Positions 17,515 to 26,168 of a stretch of DNA of 64,000 nucleotides are shown piece after piece. A model generated the notes under the pieces. The model was not told the origin of the DNA. It did not search any database and saw only the letters and a list, made by a program, of their open reading frames with translations. This DNA comes from Leptospira selangorensis (GTDB taxonomy: Bacteria > Spirochaetota > Leptospiria > Leptospirales > Leptospiraceae): the NCBI RefSeq assembly GCF_004769405.1, contig NZ_RQES01000010.1, forward strand, positions 1 through 64,000, given 5' to 3'. A program made the position numbers and the translations under genes. How positions within the stretch are numbered: position 1 is the stretch's first letter; each line of letters starts with the position of its first letter.

Positions 17515-18381
17515 TTGAAAATCTTTCGAGACAGCTCAAAATACTTCGGGATCGTAGGTCACCCCCTATCACATACCTTATCACCCTTGCTACACAGCTC
17601 ATGGTATGAAGACCTGAGTCTGGACTGCGGCTATTTGGTTTTTCCAGTGGAAACTTTGGAAAAAGAGGAACTTCTTTCTTTGTCCAAGTTCGGAGTCAAA
17701 GGTTTGTCAGTCACAATCCCTCATAAGGAAACCGCATTTCAACTCGCAGATAAAACGGATGAAACCTCACAAACAGTTAAAGCGAGTAACACTTTAGTTT
17801 TTGAAAATGGATCGATTAGCGCGCATAATACGGACGGAATGGGTGCCGTTCGCTCTATCCAAGAATCTTTTCCGGAAAGTTTAAAAGGAAAAGTCTTATT
17901 AATCGGAAGTGGAGGAAGTGCTCGAGGAATTTCTTTCACATTATTGAAAGAAGCAGGAGTAAATGATCTTACTATTGCGGCAAGAAATTCAAAAACTTCC
18001 GAAGAATTGACCGGATTACTTTCTAAAATTTCCTCCGCAAAAATCAAATCGTCGGATCTAAACGAAGTACAAAAGAATTTTTCAGAATATTCACTCATTA
18101 TTCATACAACTCCTCTCGGAATGAAAGGAAAAGATCCAGGACCTGCCATCCCGGAGTCTTGTTTTAAAGAAGGGCAAGTCGTATTCGATATAGTCTATAA
18201 TCCTCTGGAAACTCCCTTGGTCTTAGGAGCAAAGAAGAAGGGAGCGAATATTGTGCCTGGAACAGAAATGCTTCTCTACCAAGCAGTGGAACAATTCAGA
18301 TTATTCACTGGTGTTAGTTTAAGCCCTGACCTAATCGAAAAAGGAAGATCCAGACTGCTTAAAGCACTCGGATATGCCTAA
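17515..18381 (+). CDS. aroE: Shikimate dehydrogenase
   Basis: 288 residues from the TTG at 17515. This is the usual family length and removes an overlap with the divergent membrane gene that a GTG at 17401 would create. It reduces 3-dehydroshikimate with NADPH in aromatic amino acid synthesis. Substrate site: YFGIVGHPLSHTLSPLLHSS, SVTIPHKE (catalytic Lys) and NTDGMG; the NADP loop is GSGGSARG; the C-terminal GTEMLLYQAVEQF helix is typical. folC follows after 22 bases. Confidence 0.92.
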   Translation: MKIFRDSSKYFGIVGHPLSHTLSPLLHSSWYEDLSLDCGYLVFPVETLEKEELLSLSKFGVKGLSVTIPHKETAFQLADKTDETSQTVKASNTLVFENGSISAHNTDGMGAVRSIQESFPESLKGKVLLIGSGGSARGISFTLLKEAGVNDLTIAARNSKTSEELTGLLSKISSAKIKSSDLNEVQKNFSEYSLIIHTTPLGMKGKDPGPAIPESCFKEGQVVFDIVYNPLETPLVLGAKKKGANIVPGTEMLLYQAVEQFRLFTGVSLSPDLIEKGRSRLLKALGYA

Positions 18382-18403
18382 GAAGAATATTAAAAAACTT
18401 TAA

Positions 18404-19609
18404 ATGTCTATCCCAGATTTTTTAGAATTCGGATCCAAATTAACCAATTTAGAGAAAACTAGGAATTTTAACGTATTTGGGGATTATTCTCTGGATCCAT
18501 TCCGTAACCTAGTGGATTCACATGGTTGGAGAACTAGGAAAAAAGAAAGAATCAGGATCTCGGTAGTAGGTACAAACGGAAAAGGTTCCGTCTCTCACTT
18601 TTTAGCGGGAAGTTTTTCAAATCTTGGATATAAAACAGGTTTATATACTTCCCCCCACCTATTCGATCCAAAAGAAAGGATCCGTCTTAGTCCAAATTTC
18701 AATCCGGTAAACGAAGAAGATCTAAAAGAGATCTCTAATATACTATTTACACAAGGTACTGCTGAGGAACTTTCCTTTTTATCTTGGTTCGAATGGTTTA
18801 CTCTCGGAGCTTTCGTTTTATTCGAAAAAAGGGATATTGCAGTCCAAGTATACGAAGCAGGCTTAGGAGGAAGATTAGACGCCACTAAGCTGGCGGATCC
18901 GGATATACTCGTAATTTGCGCTATCGGAGAAGACCATAAAGCAGTTTTAGGAAATACAAAAGAAGCGATCCTAAGAGAGAAACTTGGGATCGTAACTGAA
19001 AGAACTAAGATCGTATTTGCATTAGAACCGGAGCCTTCTCTCTTAAAGATACTGAAAGAGTTTTGTTCCGAAAAAAACTTGGAATTATATCTTTATCCTT
19101 CTTTGCCTGAAGGAAGATCCTATCTGGATCATAACCGAGAATATGTAAAGTTTATCGTACATAGATTAGAAGAGATCATTTCCAAAAACAAAATCGGGAT
19201 CGAAAAAACAGAAAACGTAGTTACCGAACCACTTCCTCTTCCGCCCGGTAGATTGGAGATCATATCCGATTCTCCATTTATTGTATTCGATCCTGCCCAT
19301 AACCCAGATGCAATCAGAGTCACTCTTGCTTCTTTATCTTCCGCATTCCCAGGCAAAAAATTCTCCGTCTTAGCTGGATTTTTGCCAGACAAAGAAGGAG
19401 AATCCATGGCTGAAAAACTTTTGGATTATACAAAAACCCAAAAGTCAAATTTGTACTTTTTAGATTCTAAAGAATTCAAACTTCCAGAAGGATATGGATC
19501 TTACTCTATCCCGCCTGAAAAACTTTCAGGAATCCTAAAAACTTCCGAACAAGATGAAGCTATCTTAGTACTCGGAAGTTTTAGATTATACTCTTATATC
19601 AAAGCTTAA
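18404..19609 (+). CDS. folC: Folylpolyglutamate/dihydrofolate synthase
   Basis: 401 residues. Adds glutamate to (dihydro)pteroate or folate with ATP. The Mur-ligase P-loop is VVGTNGKGSVSH (about 55-66), YTSPHLFDPKERIRL is the omega-loop block and YEAGLGGRLDATKL the second signature; VFDPAHNPDA marks the C-terminal domain. Slightly shorter than E. coli FolC but all blocks are present. Probably co-transcribed with aroE. Its stop overlaps by four bases the stop of the convergent VOC gene. Confidence 0.94.
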   Translation: MSIPDFLEFGSKLTNLEKTRNFNVFGDYSLDPFRNLVDSHGWRTRKKERIRISVVGTNGKGSVSHFLAGSFSNLGYKTGLYTSPHLFDPKERIRLSPNFNPVNEEDLKEISNILFTQGTAEELSFLSWFEWFTLGAFVLFEKRDIAVQVYEAGLGGRLDATKLADPDILVICAIGEDHKAVLGNTKEAILREKLGIVTERTKIVFALEPEPSLLKILKEFCSEKNLELYLYPSLPEGRSYLDHNREYVKFIVHRLEEIISKNKIGIEKTENVVTEPLPLPPGRLEIISDSPFIVFDPAHNPDAIRVTLASLSSAFPGKKFSVLAGFLPDKEGESMAEKLLDYTKTQKSNLYFLDSKEFKLPEGYGSYSIPPEKLSGILKTSEQDEAILVLGSFRLYSYIKA

Positions 19610-19977
19610 ATATTTTGGCCGATACGCCAAAGAACTCCGGAAGGATCGCTTAGAATAAAATCGATCATCTTCCAAGGTTGTTCTTCCGGGTCCGTTAATT
19701 TTACCTGGAACTTCTCTTCTATATTTTTACTTTTTAAAATTTTATGCCAAGCATATACGTCTTCTACCAAAAGATGCATCATCAAATTTTCAGCCATCTC
19801 TTGATTATAAAAATTTTGGAGAAGAAAACTACAATGATCCACGCAGAAGTAAGCGACCCCGCCACCTTCGGATCTTTTAGTGAATCCGATCTCCTCGTAG
19901 AAACTTTTAGAAATTTCGAAATTTTTTGCGGGTAGAAATACCTTAATTTCCACCGTCTTTAAAGAAGTTTGATCCAT
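19606..19977 (-). CDS. VOC (glyoxalase/bleomycin-resistance) family protein
   Basis: 123 residues, a single vicinal-oxygen-chelate unit of two beta-alpha-beta-beta-beta modules. The start LKTVEIKVFLPAKNFEISKSFYEEIGF and the end WKMIDFILSDPSGVLWRIGQ are typical of the small VOC proteins. Without clear His/Glu metal ligands an enzyme type cannot be assigned. It lies just downstream of nothing on its own strand and upstream of the PEGA gene, whose stop is only 19 bases from its end on the far side. Function unknown. Confidence 0.85.
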   Translation of the reverse strand: MDQTSLKTVEIKVFLPAKNFEISKSFYEEIGFTKRSEGGGVAYFCVDHCSFLLQNFYNQEMAENLMMHLLVEDVYAWHKILKSKNIEEKFQVKLTDPEEQPWKMIDFILSDPSGVLWRIGQNI

Positions 19978-19996
19978 TGATTACCTGCGTAATATA

Positions 19997-21631
19997 TCAA
20001 AATCTCATATTAAATTTTGCGTAAGATTCCGTTTCATACTGACCTTCTATACCTCTTACGAATGTAGGCATGGTTTTGACAGGAGCCACTCCTACTTCTA
20101 AGGTTTCGGAATCTAGTCCAAGAGCGTAGAACGTCGCGGATAAGAGAAGCATTGTCCCTATACCATACAACATGAGGCCACCTTGGATCCCTTGGTGTTT
20201 TCCGAATCTTCCGGAGATAGATCTGAAATAGTCCGACTTATTTCTAGCATCGTTATATATACTTTCCTGATAAAAATAGGAAAGTGCAAATGTTTGGAGA
20301 TTCGGAGAAGATTGCTGCAATTCCTGAAGAGTCACAATATTCGTGATCTGGACCATTGGCCTTGCATTTTCCAAAGCTTGGTCTGCTCTTAAATTGAAAT
20401 AATAATATCCTGCATAAAAGAACAAACTTCCATAGAGTGAATAGATCGCAAAATCATCATAAGTATGATCTAAGAATAAATACTTTTTATTTCTATAATA
20501 AGAAACGGACTCACCTTCTTTCAGCTTGGCCTTAATTTCGGAAACTTCTCCTTTTTTGATCTCCACTCCTTTGAACTGATCCACATGATCGGCTAAAACG
20601 AATCTTAATCTGTTCCAACCTATTTTGACCGGAACTTTTGCGAGCGGAGTAACTCCTAAGTATTCCGAACCCAAATATACTTTAGCACCTTGAGGGTCGG
20701 AATCAGCGGAGAGGAAGCCTTCTTTTTTATCTTTTTCTAATACGATATCCAGATCCTTAGCGGATTCTCTCAGATCTACCTGGCCCACCCAATCGGAATA
20801 TCCGTTTTTAGTGATACGAATATCATGGATACCAGAAAGAACATCATTTCTTTTTAAAGGGGTTTTACCTATATAATTCCCGTCCAAAAAAACAAGTGAA
20901 TCATATTGATTTCCGGTTTTGATAGAAAGTGCTTTAGTATGTTTCCCTATAAGTGTTTTGCGGATCTCTTCTATAACCGGTCCTAATTCCTGATAGGACC
21001 GCCTAATACTTGTTTTGTGAAAGAATTCCTTTTTAGATCCGTCTTTAGAAGATCTCATCCGGATACTAATTCGGATTTCTTCTCCCTTCTTCTCAAATTC
21101 TCCGTAAGTAGAATAGAAACAGTCGTATTTTCGGGAGATAGGAATTAGAAAACCCTCATCAGGTGCGGTTTCTGATTCGTAAGGTTGTACTTTTAAAACT
21201 AAATATCTAGGATCTTTGGATACATTTAAAGAAAGTTCTCCCTTCTTTAATTTCTCGAGCCCGGCATAATCCCATTCTCCTTCTCTTAAATTAGAAGTAA
21301 CACCGGAAGGGTTCGGACCAAAAGGATGTTGGATAGATTTTGGGATCAGTGATTCGTCATAGATCTGGACTAAAGATTTTAAACCTGAATACAGAACGGA
21401 AGCATAACCGGAAGAATAAAAATCCAAAGAGGTATCTCCGGATAAATTCCTAAGTGGAAATATACAAAGTTTTCTTTCCTTTTCGAATTGTATCTTCTCA
21501 GGAGAAGAATATTCAGGAAAACGATAATACTCATCTAGACCATTCCCGTATGTCGGAATTCCAACAAACAATGGAGACAAACAAATCAATAAAACATAAG
21601 CGGATAATTTTCGGAAGAATAACAGTTTCAA
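19997..21631 (-). CDS. PEGA-domain exported protein
   Basis: 544 residues from a TTG at 21631 with a perfect AGGAGG nine bases upstream; the TTG overlaps the TGA of the permease gene (TTGA). Signal peptide over residues 1-28. Two PEGA repeats lie at about 240-370, with DSLVFLDGNYIGKTPL and GAKVYLGSEYLGVTPL as the signatures. After them are hydrophobic segments (GSLFFYAGYYYFNL and a later one), so it may be anchored at both ends. PEGA domains bind surface structures or envelope polymers. It is the last gene of the seven-gene leftward operon. Confidence 0.88.
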   Translation of the reverse strand: MKLLFFRKLSAYVLLICLSPLFVGIPTYGNGLDEYYRFPEYSSPEKIQFEKERKLCIFPLRNLSGDTSLDFYSSGYASVLYSGLKSLVQIYDESLIPKSIQHPFGPNPSGVTSNLREGEWDYAGLEKLKKGELSLNVSKDPRYLVLKVQPYESETAPDEGFLIPISRKYDCFYSTYGEFEKKGEEIRISIRMRSSKDGSKKEFFHKTSIRRSYQELGPVIEEIRKTLIGKHTKALSIKTGNQYDSLVFLDGNYIGKTPLKRNDVLSGIHDIRITKNGYSDWVGQVDLRESAKDLDIVLEKDKKEGFLSADSDPQGAKVYLGSEYLGVTPLAKVPVKIGWNRLRFVLADHVDQFKGVEIKKGEVSEIKAKLKEGESVSYYRNKKYLFLDHTYDDFAIYSLYGSLFFYAGYYYFNLRADQALENARPMVQITNIVTLQELQQSSPNLQTFALSYFYQESIYNDARNKSDYFRSISGRFGKHQGIQGGLMLYGIGTMLLLSATFYALGLDSETLEVGVAPVKTMPTFVRGIEGQYETESYAKFNMRF

Positions 21632-22398
21632 GAACGTTTTCCTCCTACTGTCATTACTAAACCTAAAATTCCCAATGTAGGAAACACTAAAGACCAAGGA
21701 GCATTCTGCGCATAATCTTTAGAAAATGCAATTTGTTCTCCTAAGCCGGGACCGAATACAGAACCGCCTGCGGAAATTCCTAAAAATCCGAATATGGCAA
21801 GAGTCATTACCACAGCAGGAAGTCCCGTGAATAAAAGTACTTTCAGTATTTGAAATGCCTGTGGAAGAAGATGTGCCCTAAAAACATAGGACTTACTAGC
21901 TCCAAAACAAGAAGCTGCCAATGCATATCCGCTTGTACTTACCTCGTCAATCTTAGCTCGAACTGTTTCATAAGCCTGGGCCCAATCCCCAAGCACGATT
22001 GCTAAAAACAAAGGGGCCGGCCCTGCTCCGAATACTTGAACCACAAGTAATGCTAAAAGTAAGGAAGGTAGAGAAACAAAAACGGAAGACAAAGGAGAGA
22101 ATATATTCTTTTTAAAAAATGGGTTAGTGTAAGAAACTAAACCGATCAAAGAAGCCACTGCTAATGTAAGAACTCTTGCCGGAAATGCGAATAAAAAAGT
22201 TGCTAAACTCCCATAGGCAAACATAGAGAACACGTCTCTTCCCAATCTATCCTTACCGAATGGAAAATCAAAAGAAGGAGGAAGAAAGGATTCCTTTAAA
22301 TTCAATTCAGTAGGAGCAGACTTAAATAATATTCCGAATATAACTAAAACTAGATATAGGGATATTGTTCCATAACGAAGCAGGTTTAGAGTTTTCAA
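21628..22398 (-). CDS. DppC-type ABC transporter permease
   Basis: 256 residues from a TTG at 22398 that overlaps the TGA of the preceding permease gene (TTGA), with GGGAGG ten bases upstream. Features of the OppC/DppC family: FDFPFGKDRLGRDVFSMFAYG before the first core segments, the EAA-type loop ASCFGASKSYVFRAHLLPQ that contacts the ATPase, and five to six membrane helices. Peptide or nickel importers of this class need a binding protein and two ATPases; none are present in the operon, so partners must be encoded elsewhere or absent. Confidence 0.88.
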   Translation of the reverse strand: MKTLNLLRYGTISLYLVLVIFGILFKSAPTELNLKESFLPPSFDFPFGKDRLGRDVFSMFAYGSLATFLFAFPARVLTLAVASLIGLVSYTNPFFKKNIFSPLSSVFVSLPSLLLALLVVQVFGAGPAPLFLAIVLGDWAQAYETVRAKIDEVSTSGYALAASCFGASKSYVFRAHLLPQAFQILKVLLFTGLPAVVMTLAIFGFLGISAGGSVFGPGLGEQIAFSKDYAQNAPWSLVFPTLGILGLVMTVGGKRS

Positions 22399-23297
22399 GC
22401 AGCACCTGCCTCCCAACCTAAAAGACCGTCCCGAACTCTTTCGGAAACTCTGGTAAGAATATAAAATACGGTTCCGCTATAAAATAAAAGTGCGGAGAGT
22501 AACGCAGAATCCATAGTCCGGATCGCATGATACATGGATTTTCCGATCCCGGGAAAGAAAAAGATCTCTTCTACTACAATTGCACCCGAAAGCAAAGAAC
22601 TCAGATCCAATAAGATCAGGATTAAAAGTACAGGTGAAACTTTAAGTAGGATATGTTTAAACAATATTCTATTTTCCGAATATCCTCTCGCCTTCAAAAC
22701 GTTCGTATACGCGGATTTTTTTTCAGTCCCGGCCAATTGGTAGGCAAAAATAAAAAGTCTGGCAAATACCCTAGAACCCAGCGCAATTCCAGGTAAGATC
22801 ACATAAGCTGTATTCCCAGGTTCGTAACCACCGGGAGGAAACCAGCCCAGTATCAGAAAAAAAAACACCAATAAAAAAACGGAAACTACGAATACCGGGG
22901 TGGATAGGATGAGTTGACTGATAAATCCGAAAACTTCTCCCAAAAATCGCCAGCCAGGAAGAAGAGATACTAATGCTAAAAAAACGGAGAAGAATGTGCC
23001 CGTTAAAACTGCAAAGCCGGCCAAATGTAATGTAGGCCAAAATCTAGAAAGAATATGAGAAAGTACGGGATCTCCGGATTCAGTTTCTCCTAGATCAAAA
23101 CTAATAAGCCCTTTCCAGAACTGTAAATATTCTTTCACAAAACTAGTGTTAGCTGATTTATCTAAGGAATCCTGGACTTGGATCCCGGAATCCGCCTCTA
23201 AAAATTCCTTATTTAGAGATCTAAGCTGGGAGAAAAATACTGAAATCGCGGAAAGAAAAACCGCAAAGATCAAAAAGCGTTTCGCTTCTTCTAACAA
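22395..23297 (-). CDS. DppB-type ABC transporter permease
   Basis: 300 residues from a TTG at 23297 with GAGGG seven bases upstream. Six membrane segments; the EAA loop is NVLKARGYSENRILFKHIL and the family signature near the end is VVEEIFFFPGIGKSMYHAI, equivalent to the ExxFxxPGxG block of DppB/OppB. The large loop after the first helix is short and divergent. It forms a heterodimeric channel with the DppC-like protein next to it. The start is only 12 bases after ptsN. Confidence 0.88.
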   Translation of the reverse strand: MLEEAKRFLIFAVFLSAISVFFSQLRSLNKEFLEADSGIQVQDSLDKSANTSFVKEYLQFWKGLISFDLGETESGDPVLSHILSRFWPTLHLAGFAVLTGTFFSVFLALVSLLPGWRFLGEVFGFISQLILSTPVFVVSVFLLVFFFLILGWFPPGGYEPGNTAYVILPGIALGSRVFARLFIFAYQLAGTEKKSAYTNVLKARGYSENRILFKHILLKVSPVLLILILLDLSSLLSGAIVVEEIFFFPGIGKSMYHAIRTMDSALLSALLFYSGTVFYILTRVSERVRDGLLGWEAGAA

Positions 23298-23309
23298 ACT
23301 CTCACCCTC

Positions 23310-23765
23310 TCACGCAGAGAAAGCTTTCCGGATCTCTTCGAAATTTTTGGAAAGGATCAGTTTTTCACGATCCTCTTTTACGTTGAGGGTTTTTGCGATC
23401 TGCGCCAGAGTTTTGATATGTTCTTGGAATTTGGATTTAGGAACGATTAGAAGAATAAAAATATGAACGGGAAGATGGTCGATTGCATCAAAATCGATTC
23501 CCTTTCGAGAAAGACCCATCACACATTTGAGTTCATCCACAAGATTGACCGAACAATGCGGGATCGCTACCCCACTGCCGATACCGGTAGACATGGACTT
23601 TTCTCGCGCCATGAGAGATTCGTACACGAGATCCCTATCGTCTCTAGCAATTAGCGTAGAGTCGACGGCCTTTTGGAGAAGTTGGTTAATCACTTCTTCC
23701 TTAGAAGAACCTTCTATTTCAAAAATTACAGTCTCTGGCTTAAGTAAAGCGAGGAGCTGGTTCAT
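23310..23765 (-). CDS. PtsN-like PTS EIIA domain protein
   Basis: 151 residues. The phosphorylated histidine is His70 in STGIGSGVAIPHCSV, the signature of the fructose/nitrogen EIIA class. In the nitrogen PTS, EIIA is a regulator rather than a sugar carrier, acting on K+ transport and other partners by its phosphorylation state. No EI, HPr or EIIBC is nearby, which fits a regulatory role. Its ATG overlaps the stop of the RnfD-like gene (ATGA), so its expression is tied to the redox-like genes upstream. Confidence 0.92.
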   Translation of the reverse strand: MNQLLALLKPETVIFEIEGSSKEEVINQLLQKAVDSTLIARDDRDLVYESLMAREKSMSTGIGSGVAIPHCSVNLVDELKCVMGLSRKGIDFDAIDHLPVHIFILLIVPKSKFQEHIKTLAQIAKTLNVKEDREKLILSKNFEEIRKAFSA

Positions 23766-24646
23766 GCCTCTGTCCTATCTCCTAGGAAAATACGAATCAG
23801 GATGGATTCAATGAAAAAAAACGATGAGACCCACAGGAATGTAGGAACAAATGCCGGGGGAAGGAAAAAAATTGCCAACCCAAGAGGCGCCAAGCTCAAA
23901 AAAGAAAGAGGCAAAAGTGAGCCCGTATTTCTTCCCGGTAAATTTAGAAGTAAAATGAAGGAGAAAGTCCCGAGCCATACCGGACCTGAAACTGTTTCCC
24001 AACCTGGAATTTTGGCGATATGGATCCAAGTAGCAAGAAGGATAAAGAATCCTAAAGGCAGAAGAAGAGCCAAACTTCTTCTTAATAATAATGGAACAGC
24101 CAGAAGTATCCCAAACCCGCCGCATGCTTCCAAAGCAGAGTATCTAAATCCAGGCAATGTATTTTCCGTAAAAAAACCTGGAGTATAAATATCAGGATAA
24201 GAAGATCCTCTAAACACTAAAGAAGGTTCTGAAACCCAGCTATCTATTCCAGGTAAAAAGTAGAATATTAGAAAAAGCAAAAATTGCAATAGGGCCAATG
24301 GAAATCGGATCTTAAATCTCTGTTCTAAACCCCACCAAAGGCCAAGTCCAATCCCCAGAGCAAAAACTGCATGCAAAGCATATCTTGGATCTCTGGGAAG
24401 AAGAAGAGCAAAACTCAAAGTATGATTCACCCAATATAAGGGGTAGGACTTCCCACCGGTGAGAAGAAAGTAAGCGGCTGCTCCGAATAAAAGTCCGAAA
24501 CCTGCAGGAATCATCGGATAATAAGATCCGCCCGAGCCTAAAACCAAAAGACCAATTGCCAAAATCGTAAAAAGAATATCGGGTAAAAGAAGGTCCTTTC
24601 TTCTGAAAAAACCGTTTTGGGTGGAGAGAACATAACTAAAAGCCAT
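23762..24646 (-). CDS. RnfD/NqrB-like membrane protein
   Basis: 294 residues with nine to ten membrane helices. The block TLSFALLLPRDPRYALHAVF and the following GIGLGLWW resemble the RnfD/NqrB core, and it follows an RnfC-like gene as in Rnf operons. However, the covalent FMN site of RnfD/NqrB (a Thr in an SGAT-type motif) is not visible; at the equivalent loop there is SYPDIYTPGFFTENT. It may be an FMN-less relative or a different fold of similar look. It overlaps the RnfC-like gene by 11 bases. Confidence 0.6.
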   Translation of the reverse strand: MAFSYVLSTQNGFFRRKDLLLPDILFTILAIGLLVLGSGGSYYPMIPAGFGLLFGAAAYFLLTGGKSYPLYWVNHTLSFALLLPRDPRYALHAVFALGIGLGLWWGLEQRFKIRFPLALLQFLLFLIFYFLPGIDSWVSEPSLVFRGSSYPDIYTPGFFTENTLPGFRYSALEACGGFGILLAVPLLLRRSLALLLPLGFFILLATWIHIAKIPGWETVSGPVWLGTFSFILLLNLPGRNTGSLLPLSFLSLAPLGLAIFFLPPAFVPTFLWVSSFFFIESILIRIFLGDRTEA

Positions 24647-25787
24647 GATTCGCCTCCTTCCAAGTCCTGATCTTATTTCTTAAAGAAATGGTAGAAGGGC
24701 AAAGAAATGTACAGATCCCGCATTCCATACAAAGAGAAGAATTAAAATTGCCGAAGCTGGAAACTAAGGCCATTGGATTTGCTTGGGTAGGACAATTATA
24801 AGAACATTCTCCACATTCTACACACGGAAATTCTCTTCTCCCCGAATCATGTTTAGTCAAAAACACTAAGGAATAATTTTGTCTGATATCCCAATAGAAT
24901 CCTTTTTTGATATCCCTAACCGGATTTTTTTCGTAAAAGGAATTTAGGGTAAAGTTAGAATATTTAGGACCGTATTCTTCGAATAAAAATTTCAAACTTT
25001 GTCCGTTTCGAATACGAACGGTAGAATCGGCCTTTCTAAGCCCTCCATTTTTCCCTAAAAAATAAAGAGCGATCTCTCTTTCTATAAAAGGAAAATCCGC
25101 AAATAAAGCTCTATAAAGATTATATAATGTTTCCGGGCCTAAGTATAAGATTTCTTTAATTTTAGAAAAAGATAATTTTTCGGTCTGAGAAACGAAATAT
25201 TCAGGAATTCCCCAAGGATATGCATAATTTTTAACGGGAGACTTCAGACCGAAAATATAATCTCTGATCTGTGCTTCCGGAAAAAGAGATTTTAAAACTT
25301 CTAAAAAACGAGTATGACATTCTGAATTTTTTCTTAACTCAGGAAGATAATCCACATCTTGGGTTCTTGTAAACGGAGCTAAGATGATTAGAGACGTTTT
25401 CTGTCTGGATTTAAAATAAGATAAAAGAGAATGTTCCGGAAAATCCAGACTGACCAAACCAAGTCTATCCATTGGTTCGAGTGCTTCTTCTTTTTTAAGA
25501 GTTTTAGGTATCCAAGGTTTGGAACCGATGAAATTTCCGTCTTGAACGATACGGATTTTGGATCCTTCTTCACTATGTTCTAATGAAGCGATCCCGTTTA
25601 CAGGAGAGAGAACTGAACCTGAGGATTGTTTGTAGAGAGGATCTCCTACACTTACCCGGACTGGAAAATCCTTAAGTAATAAGGCGTCTTTATCCGGGAA
25701 GAGGGTGTAGGGTTCGTCCAGGACCGTTTTGCGATTTCCCGTTTCTTTTACGGTCCTGGGTTGGAGGAGGAACGGTTTTGAGAACAA
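24636..25787 (-). CDS. RnfC-like iron-sulfur protein
   Basis: 383 residues from a TTG at 25787. The order of parts matches RnfC. An N-terminal barrel-sandwich segment holds VSVGDPLYKQ and SPVNGIASLE. A Rossmann-type core contains a degenerate ECEPY region (APFTRTQDVDYLPELR) and YPWGIPEYFV in place of YPQGGEKQL. A SLBB-like RIRNGQSLKFLFEEYG follows. Two ferredoxin-type cluster motifs, CVECGECSYNCP and CMECGICTFLCP, end the protein. It should carry two 4Fe-4S clusters and pass electrons at the membrane. The other Rnf subunits (A, B, E, G) are not here. Confidence 0.8.
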   Translation of the reverse strand: MFSKPFLLQPRTVKETGNRKTVLDEPYTLFPDKDALLLKDFPVRVSVGDPLYKQSSGSVLSPVNGIASLEHSEEGSKIRIVQDGNFIGSKPWIPKTLKKEEALEPMDRLGLVSLDFPEHSLLSYFKSRQKTSLIILAPFTRTQDVDYLPELRKNSECHTRFLEVLKSLFPEAQIRDYIFGLKSPVKNYAYPWGIPEYFVSQTEKLSFSKIKEILYLGPETLYNLYRALFADFPFIEREIALYFLGKNGGLRKADSTVRIRNGQSLKFLFEEYGPKYSNFTLNSFYEKNPVRDIKKGFYWDIRQNYSLVFLTKHDSGRREFPCVECGECSYNCPTQANPMALVSSFGNFNSSLCMECGICTFLCPSTISLRNKIRTWKEANHGF

Positions 25788-25795
25788 TGCCCTTT

Positions 25796-26077
25796 TTAGT
25801 TAGGCGACTTCACCATGTAGATTTCATCTTTGATGGGAAGTTCTTTCTTCAAATTTTTGATATAAGGAAGGATTTCTCCCATTGGCTCGTAGAATTCGCA
25901 ATCAGTCTGCATACGGCGAGCCACTGTGAAGTATTTGTATAACTTCTCTTCGCCGGAACGTTTGGACCATTTTTTCTTGGTACATTTGACCCGGAGGATG
26001 TATTTGTCCGCCTCGGATTCATACTGTCTGACGGTTACACAATGCAGGCAGTTGGCGCAATAGACTTTCTCACTCAT
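25796..26077 (-). CDS. Small Cys-rich protein, likely metal binding
   Basis: 93 residues with a CxxCxxC cluster (YCANCLHCV, residues 7-13), one Cys at about 32 (VKCTKKKW) and one at about 60 (TDCEFYEP). This looks like a zinc ribbon or a small cluster-binding fold. ATG start with AGGA six bases upstream. It is the first gene of the leftward operon, eight bases before the RnfC-like gene, so it may serve that protein, but no family is recognised. Confidence 0.78.
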   Translation of the reverse strand: MSEKVYCANCLHCVTVRQYESEADKYILRVKCTKKKWSKRSGEEKLYKYFTVARRMQTDCEFYEPMGEILPYIKNLKKELPIKDEIYMVKSPN

Positions 26078-26112
26078 CGGTTATCCTGTTTCCTGGGGTA
26101 TTTGACAGATTT

Positions 26113-26148
26113 AGGCGAGGGCACAGGGAGTCAACCCGTTTCTCGCCT
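26113..26148. other. Inverted repeat ahead of the RnfC-like operon
   Basis: AGGCGAG (26113-26119) and CTCGCCT (26142-26148) are perfect seven-base complements around a 22-base loop. Within the loop, on the minus strand, TTGACT could serve as a -35 box of the operon, although no good -10 lies at the right distance. It may equally be a weak terminator of the glycosyltransferase gene, but no T-run follows on the minus strand. Confidence 0.35.
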
Positions 26149-26168
26149 TTTGTATGGCGGAAGCTGTG

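Noticed and set aside
20183..20392. Rightward ORF inside the PEGA gene
   Set aside because: Shadow of the leftward coding sequence with no start signal.
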